Below, one piece after another: positions 30,546-38,745 of a stretch of DNA of 64,000 nt. How positions within the stretch are numbered: the first letter of the stretch is position 1; each line of letters starts with the position of its first letter. Origin of the DNA: Hydrogenophaga sp. IBVHS1 (GTDB lineage: Bacteria > Pseudomonadota > Gammaproteobacteria > Burkholderiales > Burkholderiaceae_C); contig NZ_NFUU01000001.1 of assembly GCF_002127265.1 (NCBI RefSeq), forward strand, positions 1,178,001-1,242,000. Reading direction: 5' to 3'. The notes under the pieces are model-generated. The model did no database searches, was not told where the DNA came from, and worked only from the letters and a program-made list of their open reading frames with translations. The translations under genes were made by a program, and so were the position numbers.

Positions 30546-31673
30546 TCAACCCCAGACTTCCTGCGCCGTCTCCACCACCAGCGCCAGCTTGCGGCGCTGG
30601 TCTTCCATGGCGATGTTGTTGCCGTGCACGGTGCTGGAGAAGCCGCACTGCGGTGACAGGCACATCTGGTCGAGCGGTGCGTATTTGGCCGCTTCATCGA
30701 TGCGGCGCTTCAGCGCGTCCTTGCTTTCCAGCTGGCCGAACTTGGTGGTCACCAGGCCCAGCACCACGATCTTGTCTTTGGACAGATACCGCAGCGGCCG
30801 GAAATCACCACTGCGGTCGTCGTCGTATTCGAGGAAGAAGGCGTCGAGCTTCATTTCCGACAGCAGCGCTTCGGCCACCGGCTCGTAGTTGCCTGCTGCC
30901 GCGTGCGTGCTCTTGAAGTTGCCTCGGCACAGGTGCATCGCCAGCGTCATGCCGGCGGGCTTGTGGGCCACCACCTTGTTGATGAAGCCGGCGTAGCGGT
31001 GCGGCAGTTCGTTGGGGTCGTCGCCGCGCTGGCGGGCCGCCTCGCGCATGCGCTCGTCGCACAGGTAGGCCATGTTGGTGTCGTCCATCTGCACGTAGGT
31101 GCAGCCCGCGTCGGCCAGGCTTTGCAGCTCTTCGCCGTAGGCCTTGGCCACGTCGTCGTAAAAAACCGGATCCAGCTCGGGGTAGGCTTCCTTGCTGATG
31201 CCGGCGCGCCCGCCGCGAAAGTGCAGCATGGTCGGCGAAGGGATGGTCACCTTGGGCGTGACCGCTGGCAAACCGAGCGCCTCCACCTGCGCCTTCAGGT
31301 ACTGGAAATCGGCCAGCTGGATATCTTTGACGTGGCGCACCTTGTCGATCACGCGGATCACCGGCGGCGCCAGTTCCTCGGTGCCATCGGGCTTGCGGAT
31401 GGTGACCGGAATGTCGGTCTTCACGCCGCCCAGCTGCTCCAGGAAATCGATGTGGAAATAGGTGCGGCGGAACTCACCGTCGGTGATGGACTGGAGGCCC
31501 ACGTCGGCCTGGAACTTCACGATCTCGGTGATGGCGCGGTCTTCCACTTCGCGCAGTTGGGCCGGGGTGATCTCCCCCTTGGCTTTTTTCTCACGCGCTT
31601 CGAGCAGGTAGGCCGGTCGGAGAAAGCTGCCAACGTGGTCGGCACGGAAAGGGGGGTGCTTGCGCAGGGTCAT
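30546..31673 (-). CDS. Cobalamin-independent methionine synthase-like protein (MetE C-terminal family)
   Basis: The 375-residue protein corresponds to the catalytic C-terminal half of MetE. All four zinc ligands are present: His247 and Cys249 in MHLCRGN, Glu282 in FFLEYDD and Cys343 in SPQCGFSS. MetE transfers a methyl group from methyl-tetrahydrofolate to homocysteine. As it stands alone and faces vanA across a shared regulatory region, it may instead serve methyl-group or one-carbon handling during demethylation of methoxylated aromatics; that is inference. It converges on dctP copy 1. Confidence 0.85.
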   Translation of the reverse strand: MTLRKHPPFRADHVGSFLRPAYLLEAREKKAKGEITPAQLREVEDRAITEIVKFQADVGLQSITDGEFRRTYFHIDFLEQLGGVKTDIPVTIRKPDGTEELAPPVIRVIDKVRHVKDIQLADFQYLKAQVEALGLPAVTPKVTIPSPTMLHFRGGRAGISKEAYPELDPVFYDDVAKAYGEELQSLADAGCTYVQMDDTNMAYLCDERMREAARQRGDDPNELPHRYAGFINKVVAHKPAGMTLAMHLCRGNFKSTHAAAGNYEPVAEALLSEMKLDAFFLEYDDDRSGDFRPLRYLSKDKIVVLGLVTTKFGQLESKDALKRRIDEAAKYAPLDQMCLSPQCGFSSTVHGNNIAMEDQRRKLALVVETAQEVWG

Positions 31674-31731
31674 GGTGGAGTCCGGTTGAACGTCTCAGAG
31701 GGGGTGAAGCGGCACTTTGCCAGCCTTTGAA

Positions 31732-31800
31732 GAATACAGAAACCTATGGAAAACCCCAGCATTTGGCAAAATTACTTGAAAAACCCCGTGTTCTGTATAC
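31732..31800. promoter_or_regulatory. Shared regulatory region of the MetE-like gene and vanA
   Basis: The octamer TTCTGTAT occurs on each strand facing its own gene: TTCTGTATTC on the minus strand (31741-31732) toward the MetE-like gene, and TTCTGTATAC on the plus strand (31791-31800) toward vanA. The second copy contains the palindrome TGTATACA (31794-31801), compatible with GT-N-AC sites of FCD-type GntR regulators such as VanR. The plus-strand site ends 12 bp before vanA, whose ATG has no clear ribosome-binding site. Confidence 0.5.
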
Positions 31801-31812
31801 ATTGCGTATCCC

Positions 31813-32898
31813 ATGAACACCACGCCTTCGCATTTCCCGCTCAACGCCTGGTACGCAGCCGCCTACGATGTGGAGGTCGGCCGCAGCCTGCTCGCCCGCA
31901 CCATCTGCAACCAGAAAATGGTGCTCTACCGGCAGACCGGCGGCGCTGTGGCGGCCCTGGAAGACGCCTGCTGGCACCGGCTGTTGCCGCTGTCCATGGG
32001 TCGGCTCGAAGGCGACGAGGTGGTGTGCGGCTATCACGGTCTGGTCTACAACGCCGAAGGCCGCTGCACCCACATGCCGAGCCAGGAAACGCTCAACCCG
32101 TCTGCCTGCGTGCGCGTGTTTCCGGTGCTGGAAAAGCACCGCTTCATCTGGGTGTGGCCGGGGGACCCGGCGCTGGCCGATCCTGCCCTGGTGCCCGACC
32201 TGCACTGGAACCACGATCCGGCCTGGGCGGCCGACGGCAAGATGATCCGCGTGCAGTGCGACTACCGGCTGGTGGTCGACAACCTCATGGACCTCACGCA
32301 CGAGGCATTCGTGCACGGCAGCAGCATCGGCAACCGCGCCGTGGCCGAGGCGCCCTTCGTGGCCACGCACGGCGAGCGCACCGCCGTGGTGACACGCTGG
32401 ATGGAAGGCATCGAGGCGCCGCCGTTCTGGGCCGGCCAGATCCAGCAGGCGCGCGGCTACAGCGGCCCGGTGGACCGCTGGCAGATCATCCGCTTCGAGG
32501 CGCCGTGCACGGTCGCCATCGACGTGGGCGTGGCCCCCGCCGGCAGTGGCGCGCCGCAAGGCGACCGCAGCCAGGGCGTGAACGGCTTTGTGCTCAACAC
32601 CATCACGCCAGAAACCGGTAACACCTGCCTGTATTTCTGGGCGTTCGCGCGCAACTATTGCCTGGAGGAGCAACGCCTCACGCACCAGTTGCGCGAGGGC
32701 GTGGCCAGCATCTTCCGCGAAGACGAGCTGGTGCTGGAGGCACAGCAGAGAGCGATCGAGGAACACCCGGATCACAAGTTCTACAACCTCAACATCGATG
32801 CCGGCGCAATGTGGGCGCGGCGCCTGATTGACCGCATGGTGGAGTCCGAGCGAGGCGGCTCACCTTCCACGGTCATTCCCATCCGTCGGGCGAGCTGA
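31813..32898 (+). CDS. vanA: Vanillate O-demethylase oxygenase subunit (VanA)
   Basis: VanA is the Rieske oxygenase that, with VanB, removes the methyl group of vanillate as formaldehyde to give protocatechuate. The 361-residue protein begins FPLNAWYAAAYDVEVG, the VanA start. The Rieske [2Fe-2S] ligands are Cys53/His55 (DACWHR) and Cys72/His75 (VCGYHG), and the mononuclear iron ligands His163 and His168 lie in DLTHEAFVH. It is followed by vanR (2 bp) and vanB. Confidence 0.95.
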   Translation: MNTTPSHFPLNAWYAAAYDVEVGRSLLARTICNQKMVLYRQTGGAVAALEDACWHRLLPLSMGRLEGDEVVCGYHGLVYNAEGRCTHMPSQETLNPSACVRVFPVLEKHRFIWVWPGDPALADPALVPDLHWNHDPAWAADGKMIRVQCDYRLVVDNLMDLTHEAFVHGSSIGNRAVAEAPFVATHGERTAVVTRWMEGIEAPPFWAGQIQQARGYSGPVDRWQIIRFEAPCTVAIDVGVAPAGSGAPQGDRSQGVNGFVLNTITPETGNTCLYFWAFARNYCLEEQRLTHQLREGVASIFREDELVLEAQQRAIEEHPDHKFYNLNIDAGAMWARRLIDRMVESERGGSPSTVIPIRRAS

Positions 32899-32900
32899 GC

Positions 32901-33677
32901 ATGGAGACGCTCACCCCGAACCCCGTTGTGAACGAAGGCGCCACCCCTGAAAGCGCCCAGGTGCGCGCGCTGCTGCAGTTGCGCGAACTCATCCTCTCAG
33001 GCGAGCTGGCCGGTGGCTCGCGCATTGCGGAGCTCGCCATCGTCGAACGTCTGGGTGTTTCGCGCACACCCATTCGCGCTGCGCTGATGCGACTGGAACA
33101 GGAAGGCCTTTTGCAGGCGCTGCCCAACGGCGGCTATGTGGTGCAGACCTTCTCCGAGCGCGACATTGCCGACGCCATCGAGCTGCGCGGCACCCTCGAA
33201 GGCCTGCTGGCGCGGCTCGCCGCCGAGCGCGGTGCGCCCGGTGTGGTCCTAGCCGAATCGCGCCAGTGCCTGGACCGCATCGACGCGGTGCTGGCCACGC
33301 CAGCGCTCGACGACGAAGGCTTCTCCGCCTACGTGACGCTCAACAGCCAGTTCCACAGCCTCGTCTGGGAAATGGCAGACAGCCCGACCATCACGCGGCA
33401 GCTGGAAAAGGTGTTGAGCCTGCCCTTCGCCTCGCCCTCGGGGTTCGTGGTGGTGCAGGCGCATTCGAGCCGCGCGCGCGACATGCTGGTGGTGGCGCAG
33501 GACCAGCACCGGCAAGTGCTGGAAGCCATCGAACAGCGGGAGGGCGCGCGTGCCGAAGCGATCATGCGCGAGCACTCTCGTCTGGCGCAACGCAACCTGC
33601 AGGACGTGCTCAACGGTCCCGCCAGAGTCCTCGCCCCCGGGTCCATGCCGGCCCTCAAACTCATTCGCCGAAGATGA
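32901..33677 (+). CDS. vanR: GntR-family regulator (FCD type), VanR
   Basis: The 258-residue protein has the GntR winged helix (about residues 22-85, with RIAELAIVERLGVSRTPIRA) and an FCD ligand-binding domain (about 95-235). VanR proteins repress vanAB and are released by vanillate. It lies between vanA and vanB in the same direction and overlaps vanB by four bases (ATGA). The proposed binding sites are the TTCTGTAT copies before vanA. Confidence 0.88.
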   Translation: METLTPNPVVNEGATPESAQVRALLQLRELILSGELAGGSRIAELAIVERLGVSRTPIRAALMRLEQEGLLQALPNGGYVVQTFSERDIADAIELRGTLEGLLARLAAERGAPGVVLAESRQCLDRIDAVLATPALDDEGFSAYVTLNSQFHSLVWEMADSPTITRQLEKVLSLPFASPSGFVVVQAHSSRARDMLVVAQDQHRQVLEAIEQREGARAEAIMREHSRLAQRNLQDVLNGPARVLAPGSMPALKLIRRR

Positions 33678-34663
33678 AAAGCACCCTCACCTGGCAAGGC
33701 GCGCGCGTGGCCGAGCTGCGCGACCTCACCCCCACGGTTCGCGAATTTGTGCTGGCTCCTGCCGATGCGGATGCCGTGGCCGAGCGATGGGCGCCCGGGG
33801 CGCACCTTCAGGTGCGGCTGGCGGCCGATGGCCGCGAGTTCACGCGCAACTATTCGCTGGTGGGTTCGCCTGAGGAATGCCCGGGCTACCGCATCGCGGT
33901 CAAGCGGCTGGACGATGGCCTTGGCGGCTCGCGCGCCATGTGGCAGCTCGCGGTGGGCGATGCGATCGAGGTCGGCACGCCGCAGAACCATTTTCCGCTG
34001 GGCTTTGCCGCGCCCGCCACCTTGCTGGTGGCTGGTGGCATCGGCATCACACCCATGGTGTCGATGGCGCAGGCGCTGGCGCGCGGCGGACATCGGGTGC
34101 GCCTGCTGTACGCAGCGCGCAGCGAAAGCGAGCTGGCCTATGGCGAGACGCTGCGCGAGTTGCTTGGCGAAGGCCTGGTCACCTGCGTGTCGTCCCGGGG
34201 CGAGCGGCTGGATCTGACCGGTGAGATCGACGCCTTGTCTGCCGGAGCACAGGCCTATGTGTGCGGGCCCGCCGCGTTGCTGGACGAGGTGCGTGCGCGC
34301 TGGCTGGATGCCGGCCGTCCTTTGCCCAGCCTGCGCTTCGAGACGTTTGGCAGCGGTGGCCGCCTGCACAGCGAAGGCTTTTACGTGGAGCTGCCGCGCC
34401 ACGGCACCCGGCTGGAGGTGCCCCCCGACCAGCCGCTGCTGGAAGTGCTGGAGGCCGCAGGCATCGAGGTCATGAGCGACTGCCGGCGGGGTGAATGCGG
34501 CCTGTGCGTCATGGATGTTCTTTCGCTCGACGGCCAGATCGACCACCGCGACGTGTTCCTGAGCGAACGCGAGAAGCGGGAAAACACGCGCATCTGCGCA
34601 TGCGTCTCGCGCGTGGTGGGAAGCGTCACGCTCGACACCGCGTGGCGAGCCGAGTGCGCCTGA
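33674..34663 (+). CDS. vanB: Vanillate O-demethylase reductase subunit (VanB)
   Basis: VanB passes electrons from NAD(P)H to VanA. The 329-residue protein has an N-terminal flavin domain (RNYSLVGSPEECPGYRIAVK), the nucleotide-binding domain (AGGIGITPMVS), and the C-terminal plant-type [2Fe-2S] with Cys270, Cys275, Cys278 and Cys308. The order flavin, NAD, ferredoxin is that of VanB/phthalate dioxygenase reductases. The start overlaps the vanR stop. Confidence 0.94.
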   Translation: MKSTLTWQGARVAELRDLTPTVREFVLAPADADAVAERWAPGAHLQVRLAADGREFTRNYSLVGSPEECPGYRIAVKRLDDGLGGSRAMWQLAVGDAIEVGTPQNHFPLGFAAPATLLVAGGIGITPMVSMAQALARGGHRVRLLYAARSESELAYGETLRELLGEGLVTCVSSRGERLDLTGEIDALSAGAQAYVCGPAALLDEVRARWLDAGRPLPSLRFETFGSGGRLHSEGFYVELPRHGTRLEVPPDQPLLEVLEAAGIEVMSDCRRGECGLCVMDVLSLDGQIDHRDVFLSEREKRENTRICACVSRVVGSVTLDTAWRAECA

Positions 34664-34687
34664 GTGAATCTGAGTAGTAGCTGGCAC

Positions 34688-34738
34688 CGTGTGGGCATGG
34701 CGTTCTTCAAGTTATCCGGATCGGGGCGCGCCCACACG
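34688..34738 (+). other. Stem-loop between vanB and dctP copy 2
   Basis: CGTGTGGGC (34688-34696) and GCCCACACG (34730-34738) form a 9-bp stem around a 33-nt loop that contains the small palindrome ATCCGGAT. No T-run follows, so it is not an obvious terminator; it may be a processing or stability element that lets the binding-protein message differ from vanB. Confidence 0.4.
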
Positions 34739-34774
34739 CCCACGCACCGGAATCATCAGAAACAGGAGACAAAC

Positions 34775-35815
34775 ATGAGCTTTCTCAAACGCCGCACCAC
34801 CCTGCTGGCCCTGGGCGCTGTCGCCCTGGCGGGCCTGGCCGGGCAGGCCACGGCCCAGCAGGTGGTGACCCTGCGCCTGCACCAGATGCTGCCGCCGCAA
34901 GCCACCATACCGGCCCGCGCGCTCGTTCCCTGGGCGCAGAAGGTGGAAGCCGAGTCGGGCGGCAGGATCAAGGTGCAGCTCTTCCACGCCATGCAGCTCG
35001 GCGGCGCACCTCCCCAGTTGTTCGACCAGGCCCGCGATGGCGTGGTCGATTTCACCTGGACCGTGCTGGGCTACACGCCGGGCCGCTTCAACAAGTCCGA
35101 GGTGTTCGAGCTGCCCTTCATGAGCGGTTCGGCCGAAGAGTCTTCGCGGGCCTTTCAGGAATACGTGGACAAATACGCCGCCGATGAATTCAAGGATGTG
35201 AAGCTGATCGCCGTGCACACCCACGGCCCGGGCCTGTTCCACACCAAGACCCCCGTGACCGGCCTCGAGAGCCTGCGCGGCATGAAGGTGCGCGGCGGTT
35301 CGCGCGTGATCAACAACATGCTCACCAAACTGGGCGCAACCCCGGTCGGCATGCCGGTGCCGGCCGTGACCGACGCACTCTCCAAGGGCACCATCGACGG
35401 CACCACCATTCCCTGGGAAGTCACGCCTTCGCTCAAGGTGACCGAGCTGGTGAAGAACCACACCACCTTCGCGGGACGTCAGGGTTTGTACACGCAGACC
35501 TTCGCCTTCTCCATGAACAAGGCGTCGTACGAAAAGCTGCCACCCGACCTGAAGAAGGTGATCGACGCCAACTCGGGCATCGAGACGGCCGCCATGTTCG
35601 GGCGTGCCATGGATGAGGGCGACAAGGCCGGGCGCGCCATCGCCGAGAAGGCGGGCAACAACATCGTGGCGCTCGACACAGCAGAGACCCAGCGCTGGCG
35701 CCGCACGGCCGCCACCGTGGAGACCGACTGGGTCAATGAAATGAAGGGCAAGAACGTGGACGGTGCCAAGCTGGTCTCCGAAGCCCGGGCGCTCATCGCA
35801 AAGTACCAGCGATAA
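34775..35815 (+). CDS. dctP: TRAP transporter substrate-binding protein DctP (copy 2)
   Basis: The 346-residue periplasmic protein (signal ending GQATAQQ) is the near twin of copy 1: same length, the same VTGLESLRGMK and GGSRVINNML regions, and few differences elsewhere. The ATG at 34775 has GGAG upstream and begins the signal peptide. It is followed directly by the small and large membrane subunits, so this copy belongs to the complete transporter. The proposed ligand is an aromatic or aryl acid. Confidence 0.93.
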   Translation: MSFLKRRTTLLALGAVALAGLAGQATAQQVVTLRLHQMLPPQATIPARALVPWAQKVEAESGGRIKVQLFHAMQLGGAPPQLFDQARDGVVDFTWTVLGYTPGRFNKSEVFELPFMSGSAEESSRAFQEYVDKYAADEFKDVKLIAVHTHGPGLFHTKTPVTGLESLRGMKVRGGSRVINNMLTKLGATPVGMPVPAVTDALSKGTIDGTTIPWEVTPSLKVTELVKNHTTFAGRQGLYTQTFAFSMNKASYEKLPPDLKKVIDANSGIETAAMFGRAMDEGDKAGRAIAEKAGNNIVALDTAETQRWRRTAATVETDWVNEMKGKNVDGAKLVSEARALIAKYQR

Positions 35816-35843
35816 TCCTCTACCCCTGCGGCATGCCTCGTTG

Positions 35844-36398
35844 GTGCCGCACTCTCAACCGAACGATCCGCTCCGGCCGCTCTCGGCTTGGGCGGATCGC
35901 CTGTTTCAAGAAGGTGCCGCGTTGAAACTGCTTTCCCTGTTGGCCAGATCGAGTGCGATTCTGGCGGGCGTGTTGCTCACGGTGATCACCTTGATCACCT
36001 GCGTGAGCCTCATCGGCCGAAACACCATCGGCCTGACGCTGGTGGGCGATTACGAACTGACGGCCTTCACGGCGGGCGCTGCCATCGCGCTGTTTTTGCC
36101 CTGGTGCCAGCTCAAGCGCGAAAACATCATCGTGGACTTCTTCACATCGAAGGCCTCCTCTGGCGCCACCGCCTTGATGGATCGGTTCGGCGCCTTGCTG
36201 CTGGCCATGCTGATGCTGCTGCTGACCTGGCGCACCACCGTGGGAGGCATCAGCGCCTACGAGACGCAGACCACTTCCATGATGCTCGGGTTTCCCGAGT
36301 GGATCGTCTATTGCTTCATGGTGCCGCCGTTTCTCTTGACGGCACTGATCGCCCTGTACCAGGCTTTTGTGCGTAATTTTCCGGAGCAGGGTGAATGA
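35844..36398 (+). CDS. dctQ: TRAP transporter small permease DctQ
   Basis: The small membrane subunit has four hydrophobic helices (about 160-185 residues), with GRNTIGLTLVGDYELTAFTAGAA and LPWCQLKRENIIVDFF, as in DctQ proteins. The start is uncertain: the GTG at 35844 gives 184 residues, while a TTG at 35922 preceded by AAGAAGG gives a shorter form starting at KLLSLLARSSAILAG. It overlaps dctM by four bases (ATGA). Confidence 0.85.
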   Translation: MPHSQPNDPLRPLSAWADRLFQEGAALKLLSLLARSSAILAGVLLTVITLITCVSLIGRNTIGLTLVGDYELTAFTAGAAIALFLPWCQLKRENIIVDFFTSKASSGATALMDRFGALLLAMLMLLLTWRTTVGGISAYETQTTSMMLGFPEWIVYCFMVPPFLLTALIALYQAFVRNFPEQGE

Positions 36399-37714
36399 GT
36401 TCTTTGTCTTTGGCAGGATTGATCTTCGGGATCATGCTGGGCCTGATGGCCATTCGTGTGCCGATCGCCGTGGCCATGTTCGCAGCGGGTTGTTTTGGCT
36501 ACATCTACCAGGTGGGCTGGCCACCTTTCTTCAACAACCTGAACGGCGCTGCGTTCGCGCGTTTTGCCAGTTACGACCTCTCGGTCATTCCGCTGTTCAT
36601 ACTGATGGGCAATTTCGCCACGCAGGGCGGCATTTCCAAGGCGCTGTTCCAGTTCGCCAGCGTGGTCATGGCGCGGTTCAAGGGCGGGCTGGCCATGGCG
36701 GCTGTGCTGGCCAGCGCTGGCTTTGGCGCCATCTGCGGTTCTTCCATTGCCACGGCGGCCACCATCACCTCGGTGGCCCTGCCTGAAATGAAGCGCCATG
36801 GTTATTCCGGTCGGCTGGCCACCGGCACGCTGGCCGCTGGCGGCACGCTGGGCATCCTTATTCCACCCTCGGTGCCGCTGGTGATCTATGCCATCCTGAC
36901 CGAGCAGAACATCGCCAAGTTGTTCGCTGCTGCCATGGTGCCCGGCATGATCGCCATGCTGGGCTACATGATCGCGATTGCGATCTATGTTCGCCTGGTG
37001 CCGGGCCACGCGCCCGAGCACGACGACGACCATCCCCGCCTGACGATGGAAGCCTTGCTGGGCGTGGGGCCGATCGCGATCGTGTTCATCATCGTTTTCG
37101 GCGGCATCTACGGTGGCCTGTTCACGCCCACCGAGGGTGCCGGCGTGGGCGCTGCCAGTACCTTTGTGGCGGCCTTGCTCAAGCGCGAACTGACGCTGGC
37201 CAAGGTGAAGCAGTGCTTCTATTCCACGGCGGCAGCCAGCGCCATGATCTTCATGATCTTCATTGGCGCCGACATGATGAACTCGGCACTGGCGCTCACG
37301 CAGGTGACCACCATGCTGTCCGAGGTGATCAACAGCTGGAACGTGACGCCGCTGCTGGTCGTCACCGCCATCCTGCTGTTCTACGTGGTGCTCGGCGCCG
37401 TGATGGACGAACTCTCCATGATCCTGCTCACCATCCCGATTTTCTTCCCGGTGGTGATCGGGCTGGACTTCGGCATGCCGCAGGAATCGGTGGCGATCTG
37501 GTTCGGCATCATGGTGCTCATGACCGTGGGCTTCGGGCTGCTGGCACCGCCGGTGGGGCTGAACGTGTATGTCGTCAACGGCATGGCCAAAGACGTGCCG
37601 ATTGGTGAGAGCTACCGCGGCGTGCTGCCGTTCCTGGCGAGCGACGTGGTGCGCACCACCTTGTTGCTGCTGTTCCCAGGGATATCGCTCTGGCTGGTGC
37701 AATACGTAGGCTGA
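36395..37714 (+). CDS. dctM: TRAP transporter large permease DctM
   Basis: This 439-residue membrane protein with about twelve helices is the ion-coupled transport subunit of TRAP importers: GIMLGLMAIRVPIAVAMFAAG, GLAMAAVLASAGFGAICGSS and GTLGILIPPSVPLVIYAI are typical. Together with dctQ and dctP copy 2 it makes a complete sodium-driven uptake system for organic acids. Confidence 0.94.
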   Translation: MSSLSLAGLIFGIMLGLMAIRVPIAVAMFAAGCFGYIYQVGWPPFFNNLNGAAFARFASYDLSVIPLFILMGNFATQGGISKALFQFASVVMARFKGGLAMAAVLASAGFGAICGSSIATAATITSVALPEMKRHGYSGRLATGTLAAGGTLGILIPPSVPLVIYAILTEQNIAKLFAAAMVPGMIAMLGYMIAIAIYVRLVPGHAPEHDDDHPRLTMEALLGVGPIAIVFIIVFGGIYGGLFTPTEGAGVGAASTFVAALLKRELTLAKVKQCFYSTAAASAMIFMIFIGADMMNSALALTQVTTMLSEVINSWNVTPLLVVTAILLFYVVLGAVMDELSMILLTIPIFFPVVIGLDFGMPQESVAIWFGIMVLMTVGFGLLAPPVGLNVYVVNGMAKDVPIGESYRGVLPFLASDVVRTTLLLLFPGISLWLVQYVG

Positions 37715-37731
37715 CGCAGAAGGGGGTTGCC

Positions 37732-38709
37732 ATGGGACGTCGCGCATTCCTGGGAGGTCTGCTGGCGCTGGTGGCTGGCGTCTCCTCCCCGTTTCACGCG
37801 GTGGCTCAGCCCGCGTTTCCCTCCAGGGGCCTGCGTATCGTGGTGCCATTCGCGGCCGGTGGCGTGGGTGATCTCACCGCGCGCATCGTGGCGGCGAAGC
37901 TCGGTGAGCGGCTTGCGCAGAGCGTGGTGGTCGAGAACCGTCCGGGCGCAGGTGGTGTGGTGGCGGCTGAGAGCGTGGCGCGGGCCGAGCCCGATGGCTA
38001 CAGCCTGTTTCTGATGTCCAACGGCACGGCGGTCACGGCCAGCCTGTTCAAGTCGCTTCCTTTCGACACGGTTCGCGATTTCGCCCCCATTTCCACGCTC
38101 GGCTTCTTCGACATCGCGGTGGTGGCCCACCCCGACGCCCCCTTCAAGAGCTTCCCCGAACTGCTGACGTATGCGAAGGCGAACCCGGGCAAGCTCAACA
38201 TCGGCAGCATCAACATCGGCAGCACGCAGCACCTGGCGGCCGAGCTGTTCAAGAGCAGCGCCGACATCGACGCGCAGATCATCCCCTTCAACGGCACGCC
38301 CAACCTCATTGGCGCGCTGCGTGGGAGGCAGGTTGATGTGGGCGTGGAGATTCTGGCGCCGGTTCTCACGCAGATTCGCGGCGGTGCGCTCAAGGCGCTG
38401 GCGGTGGCTGGTGAGCGGCGCTCGGTGGTGCTGCCTGAGGTGCCGACCGCCATGGAAGCGGGCGTGAGCGGGTTCCAGGCCTCTTCGTGGAATGCGCTGG
38501 CGGCCCCCGCGAAAACGCCCCGGACCGTCATCGACCGTCTGCAGCGCGAGATAGCGGCCACGGTGGCCGACACCGAGGTGCAGAAGAAGCTGCGCGAACT
38601 CAACATCGACCCGCGTTCGTCCACCCCCGAACAGGCCACGGCGCTGCTGGTCAACGACATTCGGCGCTGGGGCCGTGTGATCGAACGCGCCGGCATTCCG
38701 AAGCAATGA
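37732..38709 (+). CDS. Bug/TctC family substrate-binding protein
   Basis: This 325-residue protein has a signal (about residues 1-25, ending HAVAQ) and the TctC/Bug core (RIVVPFAAGGVGDLTARIVA, VENRPGAGGVVAAE). Bug proteins bind small carboxylates in the periplasm and are far more numerous than TctAB membrane subunits in this bacterial order. AGGGGG precedes the ATG, 17 bp after dctM. No tctA or tctB is seen. The ligand is unknown. Confidence 0.88.
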   Translation: MGRRAFLGGLLALVAGVSSPFHAVAQPAFPSRGLRIVVPFAAGGVGDLTARIVAAKLGERLAQSVVVENRPGAGGVVAAESVARAEPDGYSLFLMSNGTAVTASLFKSLPFDTVRDFAPISTLGFFDIAVVAHPDAPFKSFPELLTYAKANPGKLNIGSINIGSTQHLAAELFKSSADIDAQIIPFNGTPNLIGALRGRQVDVGVEILAPVLTQIRGGALKALAVAGERRSVVLPEVPTAMEAGVSGFQASSWNALAAPAKTPRTVIDRLQREIAATVADTEVQKKLRELNIDPRSSTPEQATALLVNDIRRWGRVIERAGIPKQ

Positions 38710-38745
38710 GATAGCGGCACCTCTCTAGGGCGCGCAGCCGTTCGC

